Positions 17,953-27,147 of a stretch of DNA of 64,000 nucleotides are shown here, in pieces. Made by a program: the position numbers and the translations under genes. Below the pieces are notes generated by a model. The model was not told the DNA's origin. It did no database searches and was given only the letters and a program-made list of their open reading frames with translations. The stretch is from Marinomonas piezotolerans (GTDB taxonomy: Bacteria > Pseudomonadota > Gammaproteobacteria > Pseudomonadales > Marinomonadaceae). The DNA lies in contig NZ_QKRA01000003.1 of NCBI RefSeq assembly GCF_003362755.1, positions 310,001-374,000 on the forward strand, in the 5' to 3' direction. How positions within the stretch are numbered: the stretch's first letter is position 1; each line of letters opens with the position of its first letter.

Positions 17953-18741
17953 TGAATCGACCAGACTTTACTAGACCATCTCTTACTTATAGAATCCTAG
18001 CTTTTTGAATCGCCACAAGTTCAGTAGACACCTCTCAGTCATCTTTTCGAACAGTTTCTCATACTCAACAGATGACAACATATCATTAGTGCTATGGCGT
18101 CTGATAGGGTTATAAAACATTTCTATATAATTAAAAATGTCTTGTTTTGCTTCGCCCCTTGTCGAGTAAATCTTTCGCTTCACTCGCTCTCTCTTTAAAA
18201 GCTGGAAAAAGCTTTCAGCAAAAGCATTATCATGACAGTTACCACGTAGACTCATGCTGGCTTGTAAGTTGTAATCGTCCAAAAATCTATGCCAATCATA
18301 GCTGGTAAACTGACTGCCTTGGTCTGAGTGAATCGTCACCCTATGCTTTGGCTTTCTTCTCCATACCGCTATCATGAGTGCTTCAAGAACAAGCTCCTTC
18401 ACCATTCTTGGTCCCATACTCCAGCCTATTATTCGACGAGAATAGAGATCGAGCACGACGGATAAGTACAGCCAGCCTTCATGTGTTCGGATATACGTAA
18501 TATCAGTAAGCCACGCTGTATTTGGACTTTCTGGATTAAACTGTCTTTCAAGCACGTTGCCGACTTATTCGCATGTTCCCTAAGCGATTAGCGACTTCAG
18601 CAACACTAAAAGCCTGCATCAGTCACTTGCTTAACTACTTCAATTTTGAATTGTTCTGGGTAACGTGTTTTGCTCATAAATACCTCTCAATTAGATCATT
18701 TTATCTAACTAAAAAGTGTCTAGCTAACTAGTGGCGATTCA
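17953..18741 (-). mobile_element. Decayed IS3-family insertion sequence
   Basis: Imperfect terminal inverted repeats start with TGAATCG at both ends (17953-17959 and 18735-18741), with further matches for about 27 bp. Between them, on the minus strand, lie an OrfA start (ATG at 18677; SKTRYPEQFKIEVVKQVTDAG, then a frameshift, then SVAEVANRLG) and the C-terminal two thirds of OrfB. The 789-bp length is well below the 1.2-1.5 kb of intact relatives, so the OrfA/OrfB junction has been deleted. No 3-bp target duplication is seen (GAC versus ATT). Confidence 0.8.
17983..18555 (-). pseudogene. IS3-family transposase OrfB, N-terminally truncated
   Basis: The 190 residues that remain carry the rve integrase core. 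The DDE triad is visible: Asp in LTDITYIRT, Asp in IHSDQGSQFTS and Glu in DNAFAESFF. The N-terminal region (HTH_21 part) is missing, joined instead to an OrfA remnant by a deletion. It is unlikely to be active. Confidence 0.85.
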
Positions 18742-18974
18742 ATTGAAGCTGTGAAGGTTAACTCTGCAGCGCTCTAGAACCTATGGTCTAGTATCGAAGT
18801 ATGCATCAAGCGTATCTCTCCGTCGGCTTAGAAAACAACAGTAGGGCAATAGATGAAAGGTAAAAAATTCCATCTATCGCGTCATTTGAGGTCCGTTCGA
18901 AATACATTTGGTAGCAATTACATAGATAAGCCAAGCTTTATCTTCCAGATTTTGAATGTGAAATTCGCGGGAAC

Positions 18975-19925
18975 TTAAAGTTTGGCTCTAAGCATTGCTT
19001 CCAATTTTCGTTGATCGGCTGCGAAGTTACGGATGCCTTCTGCTAGTTTCTCTGTTGCCATTGCATCTTCATTTAACATCCAGCGGAAGTTATGCTCAGT
19101 AATTGGCTTATCAATTGAAGAGATGTTTGATGTTGGCACCAGTTTACGTTTTAGCGTTCTTTCATCTGTCTCTAGTTCTTCAAGTAAATTCGGACTAATT
19201 GTCAAACGATCACAACCTGTAAGTTGCTCAATCTCACCTATGTTTCGGAAGCTTGCGCCCATAACGATGGTTTTGTAGCCATGTTTTTTATAGTAGTTGT
19301 AAATTTCAGTGACTGAAACAACGCCAGGATCAGTTTCTGCCGTGTACTCTTCTCCTGTTGATTTTTTGTACCAATCTAAGATTCGGCCAACGAATGGGGA
19401 GATCAAAAATACTCCCGCCTCAGCGCAGGCTTGAGCTTGAGCAAAAGAGAAGAGTAAAGTGAGGTTACAGTTTATGCCTTCTATTTCTAATTCTTCTGCA
19501 GCTTTTATTCCTTCCCAAGTCGATGCAGCTTTGATTAGTACTCGATTTTTTGAAACGCCTGCATCTTCGTAAAGCTCGATGAGACGGCGCGCTTTTTGAA
19601 CTGTTGCATCTTTATCAAATGATAAGCGTGCGTCTACTTCTGTAGAAATTCGACCCGGTATGTACTTAAGTATTTCAGTTCCTATAATTACTGCTAGTTT
19701 GTCACCAGCATCGATTATCTGTTGTTCTCTGTGGTCGCTCTGCTCTTTTGCCCAAGACATCGCTTGATCAATAAATTGTGCGTATTCTGGGATCTGGGCA
19801 GCTTTAAGCATTAAGGATGGATTTGTGGTCGCATCTTCCGGACGATATTTTTTAATTGCAGTGATATCACCTGTATCAGCAACAATTGTAGTAAATTCTT
19901 TTAGCTGAGATAACTTATTACTCAT
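18975..19925 (-). CDS. tal: Transaldolase (TalB type)
   Basis: The 316-residue enzyme of the non-oxidative pentose phosphate pathway transfers dihydroxyacetone units between sedoheptulose 7-phosphate/glyceraldehyde 3-phosphate and erythrose 4-phosphate/fructose 6-phosphate. Signatures are [14 protein letters not shown] (about residues 26-39), the Schiff-base Lys in [12 protein letters not shown] (about 132) and [14 protein letters not shown]. It lies 71 bp downstream of tkt on the same strand and next to the erythritol locus, whose end product is erythrose 4-phosphate, so it is probably a dedicated copy. Confidence 0.95.
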   Translation of the reverse strand: MSNKLSQLKEFTTIVADTGDITAIKKYRPEDATTNPSLMLKAAQIPEYAQFIDQAMSWAKEQSDHREQQIIDAGDKLAVIIGTEILKYIPGRISTEVDARLSFDKDATVQKARRLIELYEDAGVSKNRVLIKAASTWEGIKAAEELEIEGINCNLTLLFSFAQAQACAEAGVFLISPFVGRILDWYKKSTGEEYTAETDPGVVSVTEIYNYYKKHGYKTIVMGASFRNIGEIEQLTGCDRLTISPNLLEELETDERTLKRKLVPTSNISSIDKPITEHNFRWMLNEDAMATEKLAEGIRNFAADQRKLEAMLRAKL

Positions 19926-19996
19926 TGATTCATACCTTTGTGTATTTTTTAAATGTATCGCTAGGTTGTATGCCCCAGCGATACTAAATTTGTAAA

Positions 19997-22015
19997 TTAA
20001 TGGGTGTTTTGTTGAATGATGCGTATGCTAGTTTCAACGACTTTTTCTTGAGTGAAGCCAAACATTGTCATCAGTTCTCCTGCTGGAGCGGATTCACCAA
20101 AACGGTCAATGCCGATGACTGCTCCGTCGATTCCTACAAATTTGTACCAGTAATCACTGTGGCCACATTCAATGGCTACACGCGATCTATTGTCTTTTGG
20201 TAAAACCTTCTCTTGATATGATTTAGGCTGCTGAGCGAAGCGTTCAGCACAGGGCATAGAAACCACCTGAACTTCATAGCCTTTTTGCTCTAAATTAACT
20301 GCACTATCCATGGCCAAGGCAATTTCTGATCCAGTAGCTATTAAAATTAGGTCTGGTACGCCACTACATGCCTTTAGAATATATCCGCCCTTTGCGATAT
20401 CTTGCTGTTGTAAGCTATCTCGCTTTTGTTGAGGTAAATTTTGACGAGATAATATGAATGCGCTGGGTCCTTCATCTCGTTCAATGGCGGTTAGCCATGC
20501 TACAGTGGTTTCAAATTGATCACATGGACGCCAAGTTTGTAGATTGGGGGTCACACGCAAAGCAGTAATTTGCTCCACAGGTTGATGAGTAGGCCCATCT
20601 TCACCTAATCCGATAGAGTCGTGGGTGTAAACATGGATCACTCGTAGGTTCATTAGTGCGGACATACGTACAGCATTGCGGGCATATTCCATAAACATCA
20701 AGAAAGTACCGCCATAAGGTATAAAGCCGCCATATAGTGCAACACCATTCATAATGGCGGTCATACCGAACTCCCGGACGCCATAATGCATATAGTTACC
20801 GTTAGGGTGTGCAGGAGAAATTGCCTCAGACCCCTTCCACATGGTCAGGTTGGAAGGCGCTAAATCCGCAGAGCCGCCTAACAGTTCTGGAATTTTTTCG
20901 CCCAACAACTGTAGGATGTTTTGCGAGCATTTTCGGGTAGCCGCAGCATCCGTCACACTCGCTTGCTGTTCGAAGATTTCTTTCTTTATCTCGCCCCAGT
21001 TTTCTGGCAAAGAGCCTTCAATACGACGCAAGAACTGTTCGGCCAACAGAGGGTATTTGGCTTGATAGCTTTCAAATAGTTGTTTCCAAAGGGCTTCTAA
21101 CGTTTGTCCTTTATCAATGGTATTCCAAGCATGGGAGACATCTTCTGGAACTTCAAATGGACCGTGGCTCCAACCTAGTGCCTGTCGTGTCGCTTGAATC
21201 TCTGCCTGGCCCAAAGGAGCACCGTGGCAGTCATGGCTACCGGCCTTGTTAGGGGAGCCAAAGCCAATGGTGGTTTTACAGCAAACCAAGGTGGGTCGAG
21301 ATGTGTCTCGGCGGGCTTCTTCGATGGCTGCAATAATGGCTTTAGCGTCATGGCCATCCACATCACTGATCACTTGCCAATTATAGGAACGGAAGCGGGT
21401 AGGGGTATCGTCTGTGAACCAGCCTTCGATTTCACCGTCAATGGAGATCCCGTTGTCATCGTAAAATACGATAAGTTTACCTAACTCTTGAGTTCCTGCC
21501 AGAGAGCATACTTCATGGGATATACCTTCCATAAGACAGCCATCCCCCACAAAGGCGTAGGTGAAATGGTTGACCACATCAAATCCTGGTCGGTTGAATT
21601 GCGCCGCCAGTGTTTTTTCTGCTAACGCCATGCCTACCGCATTGGCCAGTCCTTGCCCTAAAGGTCCGGTAGTAGTTTCCACCCCTTCAGTGTAGCCGTA
21701 TTCAGGATGACCTGGTGTTTTAGAATGAAGCTGGCGAAACTGCTTTAGGTCCTCTTTGGTCAGAGGATATCCGGACAAATGGAGTAGACTGTAAAGCAAC
21801 ATGGAACCATGACCGTTAGACAGTACAAAGCGGTCGCGGTTGGGCCAGTGAGGGTTAGCGGGGTTGTGTTGTAAATAGTCTCGCCATAAGACTTCGGCGA
21901 TATCCGCCATGCCCATCGGGGCACCGGGGTGACCAGAGTTTGCTTGTTGTACCGCGTCCATACTTAAGGCGCGAATTGCGTTTGCGAGGGTTCTTCGTTG
22001 TAAAGTGCTCATCAA
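19997..22015 (-). CDS. tkt: Transketolase
   Basis: The 672-residue thiamine-diphosphate enzyme has all three domains: a PP domain with the GDGCLMEG metal/ThDP motif (about residues 154-161), a Pyr domain with ENPRF-like [12 protein letters not shown], and the C-terminal domain. Histidines of the GHPGAPMG and GPLGQGLA loops are present. Length is typical of TktA. It lies 178 bp downstream of the ABC importer genes and is separated from them by a terminator, so it may have some independent transcription. It would process the erythrose 4-phosphate made by Ery enzymes. Confidence 0.95.
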   Translation of the reverse strand: MMSTLQRRTLANAIRALSMDAVQQANSGHPGAPMGMADIAEVLWRDYLQHNPANPHWPNRDRFVLSNGHGSMLLYSLLHLSGYPLTKEDLKQFRQLHSKTPGHPEYGYTEGVETTTGPLGQGLANAVGMALAEKTLAAQFNRPGFDVVNHFTYAFVGDGCLMEGISHEVCSLAGTQELGKLIVFYDDNGISIDGEIEGWFTDDTPTRFRSYNWQVISDVDGHDAKAIIAAIEEARRDTSRPTLVCCKTTIGFGSPNKAGSHDCHGAPLGQAEIQATRQALGWSHGPFEVPEDVSHAWNTIDKGQTLEALWKQLFESYQAKYPLLAEQFLRRIEGSLPENWGEIKKEIFEQQASVTDAAATRKCSQNILQLLGEKIPELLGGSADLAPSNLTMWKGSEAISPAHPNGNYMHYGVREFGMTAIMNGVALYGGFIPYGGTFLMFMEYARNAVRMSALMNLRVIHVYTHDSIGLGEDGPTHQPVEQITALRVTPNLQTWRPCDQFETTVAWLTAIERDEGPSAFILSRQNLPQQKRDSLQQQDIAKGGYILKACSGVPDLILIATGSEIALAMDSAVNLEQKGYEVQVVSMPCAERFAQQPKSYQEKVLPKDNRSRVAIECGHSDYWYKFVGIDGAVIGIDRFGESAPAGELMTMFGFTQEKVVETSIRIIQQNTH

Positions 22016-22124
22016 TAGTTTCCTACAGCATCTTTTTGCTGAATGGCTATGTCGTAGATCAGGCAGCCGAGTTGGCCCTGTGTTTAAAGGGCGACACAGT
22101 GGTTGGAGAAAAATCGGTTAAGGT

Positions 22125-22153
22125 CGAAAAAGAAGGGCTACGTGAGTAGCCCT
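22125..22153 (-). terminator. Rho-independent terminator after the ABC binding-protein gene
   Basis: On the minus strand an 8-bp perfect stem AGGGCTAC/GTAGCCCT with a 4-nt loop is followed by TCTTTTT. It lies about 40 bp after the eryG stop and before tkt, partly insulating tkt-tal from the importer genes. Confidence 0.85.
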
Positions 22154-22193
22154 AAAACGTACTTTGGAGAGTGCCCTGATAAGAGCGTGGTGC

Positions 22194-23144
22194 TTAGTAT
22201 TCAGACAATGTGAATGCTGACGTGTAGTTAGCAATGTTGTCTTTAGTGATTAGGTAACAATCAAACAGCTGCTTCTCTGAATCTGCACCAGTAGTGCCGT
22301 TTTTGATGAAGTTGTCTGCTTGGCGAATGGCTTCAGCAGCAAAGATCGCCACTGGTTGAAGTACCGTGTATTCCATTTCGCCGTCCAAAATTGCGTTGGC
22401 AGCATCTGGAGATCCATCGAAACCGCCTACTTTTACTTGATCAAGCTTGCCTGCTTCTTTAAGCGCTGCGATAGCACCTAGAGCCATCTCATCGTTTCCG
22501 GAGATCACGCCTTTGATGTTTGGGTTCGCTTGCAGGATAGACTGCATTTTGTTGTACCCTTGGGTACGGTCCCAGTTTGCCACTTCTCGCGCCACTTTTT
22601 TCAAGTCTGGGTACTGAGTAAGAACCGTTTCAAAACCATTTGAACGTGTCGCTGCATTGTTATCACTTGGTGCACCGAAAAGTTCAACATAGTCTCCAGA
22701 GTCACCAACTGCTTCGACCCATTGCATTGCGCCTAGTGCAGCACCTTGTGCGTTGTTCGAAACCAGTTGTGCTTTTGCTAGGCCACTTTGGTTCAGTTCT
22801 GCGTTGATAATGATAACCGGAATGTCTGCAGCAATTGCTTTACGCACCGCGCCGATAGAACCGTCTGCGTTTGCAGGATCAAGAATTATCGCTTTCGCTT
22901 GGTTTGTAATAGCAGTATCAATAAGCTTACTTTCAGTATTGGTGTCGCCTTTGTGAGCGGCTACGTTAGCGTCGTAGCCCATGTCCTCGGCAGTTTGTTT
23001 TGCTACCTGACCCTCAGTGTACCAGTAAGGGTTTGAAGGATCATTGACGATAATCGAAATCAAGCCATCAGCCCACGCACTGCTTGCCATGAGAGTCAAA
23101 CTAGCGGTAGAGGCGACTAACAAACGCTTAGTTGTTTTAAACAT
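22194..23144 (-). CDS. eryG: Sugar/polyol ABC transporter binding protein (probable EryG)
   Basis: This is a 316-residue periplasmic protein with a cleavable signal peptide (about residues 1-25, ending SSAWA). The mature part is a Peripla_BP_4 (ribose-type) fold with NDPSNPYWYTEG near the start, AIILDPANADGS and VKVGGFDGSPDA in the hinge/ligand regions. It is the last of four importer genes running leftwards from the divergent eryA promoter region. Location beside eryABCD, as in rhizobial eryEFG, suggests erythritol or a related polyol as ligand. Ribose is the main alternative from fold alone. Confidence 0.82.
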   Translation of the reverse strand: MFKTTKRLLVASTASLTLMASSAWADGLISIIVNDPSNPYWYTEGQVAKQTAEDMGYDANVAAHKGDTNTESKLIDTAITNQAKAIILDPANADGSIGAVRKAIAADIPVIIINAELNQSGLAKAQLVSNNAQGAALGAMQWVEAVGDSGDYVELFGAPSDNNAATRSNGFETVLTQYPDLKKVAREVANWDRTQGYNKMQSILQANPNIKGVISGNDEMALGAIAALKEAGKLDQVKVGGFDGSPDAANAILDGEMEYTVLQPVAIFAAEAIRQADNFIKNGTTGADSEKQLFDCYLITKDNIANYTSAFTLSEY

Positions 23145-23241
23145 TGTATTACTCCGATTTATTATTTTACGAGTTGCCGAAGGTCGGCGAGTTGTTTGCA
23201 GTAGCGATGGATGGTTTACCTATTACTACTGCAAGGTTCAT

Positions 23242-24294
23242 TTAACGATTCTTTCCTGAAGTGCCGTATTGCAAGCTATTCAGCAGAACCGCTAAAACGA
23301 TTACGGTGCCGGTAAATACTGTTTGCCAGTAAGCCGAAACCCCAATAATGACAAGACCGTCTGATAGGTAGCCAATGACTAACGCACCCAAGATGGTGCC
23401 TCGGACCGTTCCACGACCACCTGTCAGAGCAGCTCCCCCAATAACTACTGCAGCGATGGCGGTCAGTTCGTAGGTCGTACCCGCGGTTGGTCCAGCAGAG
23501 GTCAATTGTGAAGACAATACCAAGCCGGCTAGAGCAGCACAGACACCAGACAGTAGGTAAACCGTCACTTTTACACGTTTGATGGGTACACCAGATAGAT
23601 CTGCAGCAGTTTCATTACCGCCAGAAGCGTATAGCCAACGACCGAAGGCCGTACGGCTGATCATCAAGCCACATAGCACAGCGACCACAATTAAAACGAT
23701 GACACTGATTGGGATACCTGCTAAGCGGTTAAAACCTAGCCATTCAAAACCTGTATTTCCAAGTTCCGGCTTACCTTCTAGTTGGTTGTACGTCAGGCCA
23801 TTAGTCATGAGTAGGGCGATGCCGCGGGCAACGTACATAGTGCCTAACGTTGCCACGAATGCTGGGACTTTGAAGTGTGCGACCAGCACACCATTGACTG
23901 TACCCACAGCTGCGCCCAATAGGCAGGTCAAAACCACCACGACCCAAAGCGATGGATAAAAAGTCATCCCCAGGAATTCGATGTTAACTCCTTGCATCAA
24001 AAAGCCTGCAAAGACGCCGCACAGACCAAGTGTAGAGCCCACGGAAAGGTCAATGCCGCCATTTAAAATAACCAGCAACATGCCTAAGGCTAGGAGTCCA
24101 AAAATGGCCACATGGGATGACATGATTAGGAAGTTGTTAACCGTAAAATAGTACGGCGACATAAGTGAGAAAAAGATGATAATCGCAATTAAAGCAAAGA
24201 ATGCGCGTCCTTCAAGTAATAAGCGACCAATATCAAGTTTCTTCGGTGCAGCACTTACGCCTTGCACAGTTTGTTTTTGAGCCGTTGCAGACAT
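23242..24294 (-). CDS. eryF: Sugar/polyol ABC transporter permease (probable EryF)
   Basis: The 350-residue permease is of the RbsC/BPD_transp_2 family with 8-10 hydrophobic segments. It shows the NGGIDLSVGSTLGLCG motif (about residues 87-102), GVLVAHFKVPAFVATLGTMY and AAVVIGGAALTGGRGTV, all characteristic of ribose-type permeases. It lies 27 bp downstream of the ATPase gene. A 97-bp gap before eryG contains a 7-bp GCAGTAG/CTACTGC hairpin. Confidence 0.85.
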   Translation of the reverse strand: MSATAQKQTVQGVSAAPKKLDIGRLLLEGRAFFALIAIIIFFSLMSPYYFTVNNFLIMSSHVAIFGLLALGMLLVILNGGIDLSVGSTLGLCGVFAGFLMQGVNIEFLGMTFYPSLWVVVVLTCLLGAAVGTVNGVLVAHFKVPAFVATLGTMYVARGIALLMTNGLTYNQLEGKPELGNTGFEWLGFNRLAGIPISVIVLIVVAVLCGLMISRTAFGRWLYASGGNETAADLSGVPIKRVKVTVYLLSGVCAALAGLVLSSQLTSAGPTAGTTYELTAIAAVVIGGAALTGGRGTVRGTILGALVIGYLSDGLVIIGVSAYWQTVFTGTVIVLAVLLNSLQYGTSGKNR

Positions 24295-24321
24295 GGTGTA
24301 ACTCCAGTTTTTCTTATTGTC

Positions 24322-25863
24322 TTAATGGGTAACCGATTCGCCAGAGGCGGCCATAATTTGTTCTTTTGAAGCCGTATGATCGAATTCCGCAGAGATTTTG
24401 CCCTTGTGCATCACTATGATTCGATGGGCGATACTCAAGCACTCCGCTACTTCAGAGGTGGAATAGACCACAGCAAGGCCCTGTTTGGCGCGTTCTGCTA
24501 ACAGCTTGAAAACTTCCGCTTTAGCGCCAATGTCGATGCCGCGGCTGGGCTCATCCAGAAGCAAGACTTTCGGGGCTGTTGCAAGCATTTTGCCGATCAC
24601 AACTTTTTGTTGGTTGCCGCCAGAGAGGGAACCAATGGCCGCTTCAGCACCAGAAGTCTTCACAGTGACGGCTCTAATGGATTCGTCAATTAAGCTGTCT
24701 TCGTCCGCTTTAGAGGTCAGTAACTTGTGCGTAAATTCTCCTATGCTTGCTAAAGACAGGTTCTGCCCCACAGTCATGGTTTGTACCAGACCATCTTTTT
24801 GACGATCTTCGGGGACTAATGCCAAGCCAGCTTGAATGCGCTCTGCGATTGAGAGTTTATTAACGTCTTCATCGCCCAATAGAATATGACCTTGTTGAGC
24901 TCTTAAACGGCCTGCCGCACATTCCATAAATTCTGAACGCCCAGCACCCATTAGACCGTATACACAAACGATTTCACCGGCTTTGACATCAATGGATAAA
25001 TTATCGACGACGTTGTAATCACCGCCTCCTGAATCTTTGATAACTAGGTTTTTGACGTGCAGAGCTGTATTGCCAAACTCATAGCCCGTTGGAGGAGAAC
25101 CTAAATCGAAGTTTTCCCCCACCATGTTGCGTACGATCCATTCAAGGTTGATGTCCTTACGTGGCGCATAGGCGGTCATAGTACCGTCTCGCAGTACCAC
25201 TGCGTGATCTGTAATCGTAAGGGCTTCTTCTAAATGGTGAGAGATATAGACAATTGAAACACCCTTAGTGGTAAGGTCACGAATCACTTTAAACAATACT
25301 TCTACTTCTGCGGCACTGAGGGCAGAAGTGGGTTCGTCCATGATGAGGATGCGTGACTTCTGAGAAATTGCGCGGGCTATTTCAATGATCTGTTGTTGAC
25401 CTAGGCGCAATTCTTCTAGTGGTGTCAACGGGTCGATGTCTTCTTCAAGTTCGGCCATCAATTCACGGGCCTGGCGCTCTTCTTCCGCGAAGTCCACTTG
25501 CCCACCTTTGATGATCTCTCGACCCATAAAGATGTTGTCGCGCACATTCATGTTGGGGGCGAGACTTAACTCTTGGTGAATGATGGAGATGCCTTTGGCA
25601 CGAGCTTCGTTGGCGTTGTTAAAGAGGATGGATTCACCATCTAAAACGATTTCACCGGATGTAGGAGTAATCACTCCTGATAAAATTTTCATCAGGGTTG
25701 ACTTACCGGCGCCGTTTTCACCAAATAGGGTCGTGACTTGCCCTCGGTGAATATCAAAGTTCACCCCTTTGAGAGCGTGGGTGTTACCGAAAGACTTGGC
25801 AATATTGCGTGCTTCCAGAACCACTTCATCTACAGTCGGAAGGTTATCGTAGGCTAGGATCAT
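24322..25863 (-). CDS. eryE: Sugar/polyol ABC transporter ATPase, two NBDs (probable EryE)
   Basis: The 513-residue protein carries two fused ABC domains as in RbsA. Domain 1 has Walker A GENGAGKSTL (about residues 53-62), a signature region LRLGQQQIIEIARA and Walker B ILIMDEPTSAL. Domain 2 has a GLMGAGRSEF-type degenerate P-loop, SLSGGNQQKVVIG and VLLLDEPSRGIDIG. This pattern is usual in the ribose-type subfamily, in which one site is degenerate. Its start overlaps the preceding DUF2291 gene by 4 nt. Confidence 0.9.
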   Translation of the reverse strand: MILAYDNLPTVDEVVLEARNIAKSFGNTHALKGVNFDIHRGQVTTLFGENGAGKSTLMKILSGVITPTSGEIVLDGESILFNNANEARAKGISIIHQELSLAPNMNVRDNIFMGREIIKGGQVDFAEEERQARELMAELEEDIDPLTPLEELRLGQQQIIEIARAISQKSRILIMDEPTSALSAAEVEVLFKVIRDLTTKGVSIVYISHHLEEALTITDHAVVLRDGTMTAYAPRKDINLEWIVRNMVGENFDLGSPPTGYEFGNTALHVKNLVIKDSGGGDYNVVDNLSIDVKAGEIVCVYGLMGAGRSEFMECAAGRLRAQQGHILLGDEDVNKLSIAERIQAGLALVPEDRQKDGLVQTMTVGQNLSLASIGEFTHKLLTSKADEDSLIDESIRAVTVKTSGAEAAIGSLSGGNQQKVVIGKMLATAPKVLLLDEPSRGIDIGAKAEVFKLLAERAKQGLAVVYSTSEVAECLSIAHRIIVMHKGKISAEFDHTASKEQIMAASGESVTH

Positions 25864-26510
25864 TTCACATCCATCCCTACTGGCGTAATAAGCCAGTTTT
25901 TTGCATTGATTAAGCGAAATACGCCTGTAACTGCTACGTTCTTGTTCACCAAGTTTTCGCGGTCTATATCTTCTAGGATCTCTGCCTTCATCGCTCGGTT
26001 GATCGCAGCGCCCACATCTTGGTATTCGATTTGATTTTTGAACTCGCCAAATTTGATTTCCCCGTTAGCGTCACGCAGGTCAGTGCCGTTTAGTGCTGGG
26101 CCAGTTTGAACTCGTACTGTTTGATTGTCTGGGAAGCTAGGAATGCTTATTTTGAAAATGCCTGAACGGCCTTCGGTAACTGTGCCTTCTAAGGTGACAG
26201 GGATAACTGGACCAATGCCGCCACCGACACCGTACTTTTGACCTGCTGCTTTTTTGTCTTCTCGTAACGCGTTAAGAAGAACTGTTGCGTCGACCGCGTT
26301 GTTCTCAACATACTGCTTGATGTCTGGGTAATGAATTTTGGCGTAGTTGTCAGGGGAAAACGCTTGTTGACGTAAGTCCTCAATAGAACCATTGACGATC
26401 ACTTTCGTATCGACGGCCATTGCTCCTATAACTGCCACAGTAAAAATGCCTGAAACAAGTAGCTGCTTACGTTTTTTAGCCGCTAACTGATTAGAAAGTT
26501 GAGTTTGCAT
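25860..26510 (-). CDS. DUF2291-like periplasmic protein of a sugar ABC operon
   Basis: The protein of 216 residues starts at ATG 26510, behind GGAGG at 5 nt; upstream TTG/GTG codons are less likely. One N-terminal membrane segment (about residues 15-35) anchors or exports it. The rest is soluble, with an OB-like stretch GPVIPVTLEGTVTEGRSGIFKISIPS. Similar proteins (DUF2291, predicted periplasmic) are found as first genes of ribose-type importer operons. Function is unknown; an accessory role in substrate capture is an inference from context only. Confidence 0.6.
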   Translation of the reverse strand: MQTQLSNQLAAKKRKQLLVSGIFTVAVIGAMAVDTKVIVNGSIEDLRQQAFSPDNYAKIHYPDIKQYVENNAVDATVLLNALREDKKAAGQKYGVGGGIGPVIPVTLEGTVTEGRSGIFKISIPSFPDNQTVRVQTGPALNGTDLRDANGEIKFGEFKNQIEYQDVGAAINRAMKAEILEDIDRENLVNKNVAVTGVFRLINAKNWLITPVGMDVK

Positions 26511-27147
26511 GGCAACCTCCACCAATTAGGGTAAACAATTGAGTCGATTCAACCTGCGTCAAACGCGATAGCGCTAGACGATAGTTGGGTTGCACAGTGG
26601 TGTTTATCATTTTTATTTTACTCCGGCTATTTTGCCTCTAAAACTTGTGTCCTGCAGGGATATAAGTCTTTGATCGAGCCAAGATCATCAATTTGTTTTT
26701 AGAGGTCTGTGTGATCTTTGTAATTACAATGGGATAAAAATAAATAACTGTCAATGAAATTTATTGCATTTATTACAAAAAATATCTTTTTTTGATTTTC
26801 TCTTTTTTTGGGAGTGGAGTGATTGCAGCCCTTAAAAAGGGCAATAAGTAACTTGTTAGAATACCACTAATTTTTATTAAGATATTGATTTATATTGATT
26901 AATTCTGGTGTTTATTAGTTTTTTCGCTGCTCTATTAGATTCCTTTAGGCTGCTAAAGTAGAGGTTATGTTCAAAATAAAGACAGAGTTTGAGTTGACAG
27001 ATATTAAAAATATAGAAATAATTATCAAAACAAGAAAAATATTTCACATCGAGCTTGGGTTCGTTGTTACAAAAAACGGGTATCAATCATGCTTCTAATA
27101 ATAAAGTTGCCCCTCTTCACTTGCCTTCACCATAGGGAGGGTCATAA
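26511..27147. promoter_or_regulatory. Divergent control region of the erythritol locus
   Basis: This 637-bp AT-rich region separates the leftward importer/tkt/tal genes from the rightward ery genes. A perfect 12-bp palindrome TTGTAATTACAA is at 26718-26729, and a related TTG-N9-CAA element is at 26764-26778; both are candidates for the SorC-type EryD operator. TGTGAT at 26710-26715 is a CRP half-site-like match beside the palindrome. No open frame of the region looks coding. Promoter elements could not be assigned with confidence. Confidence 0.5.
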
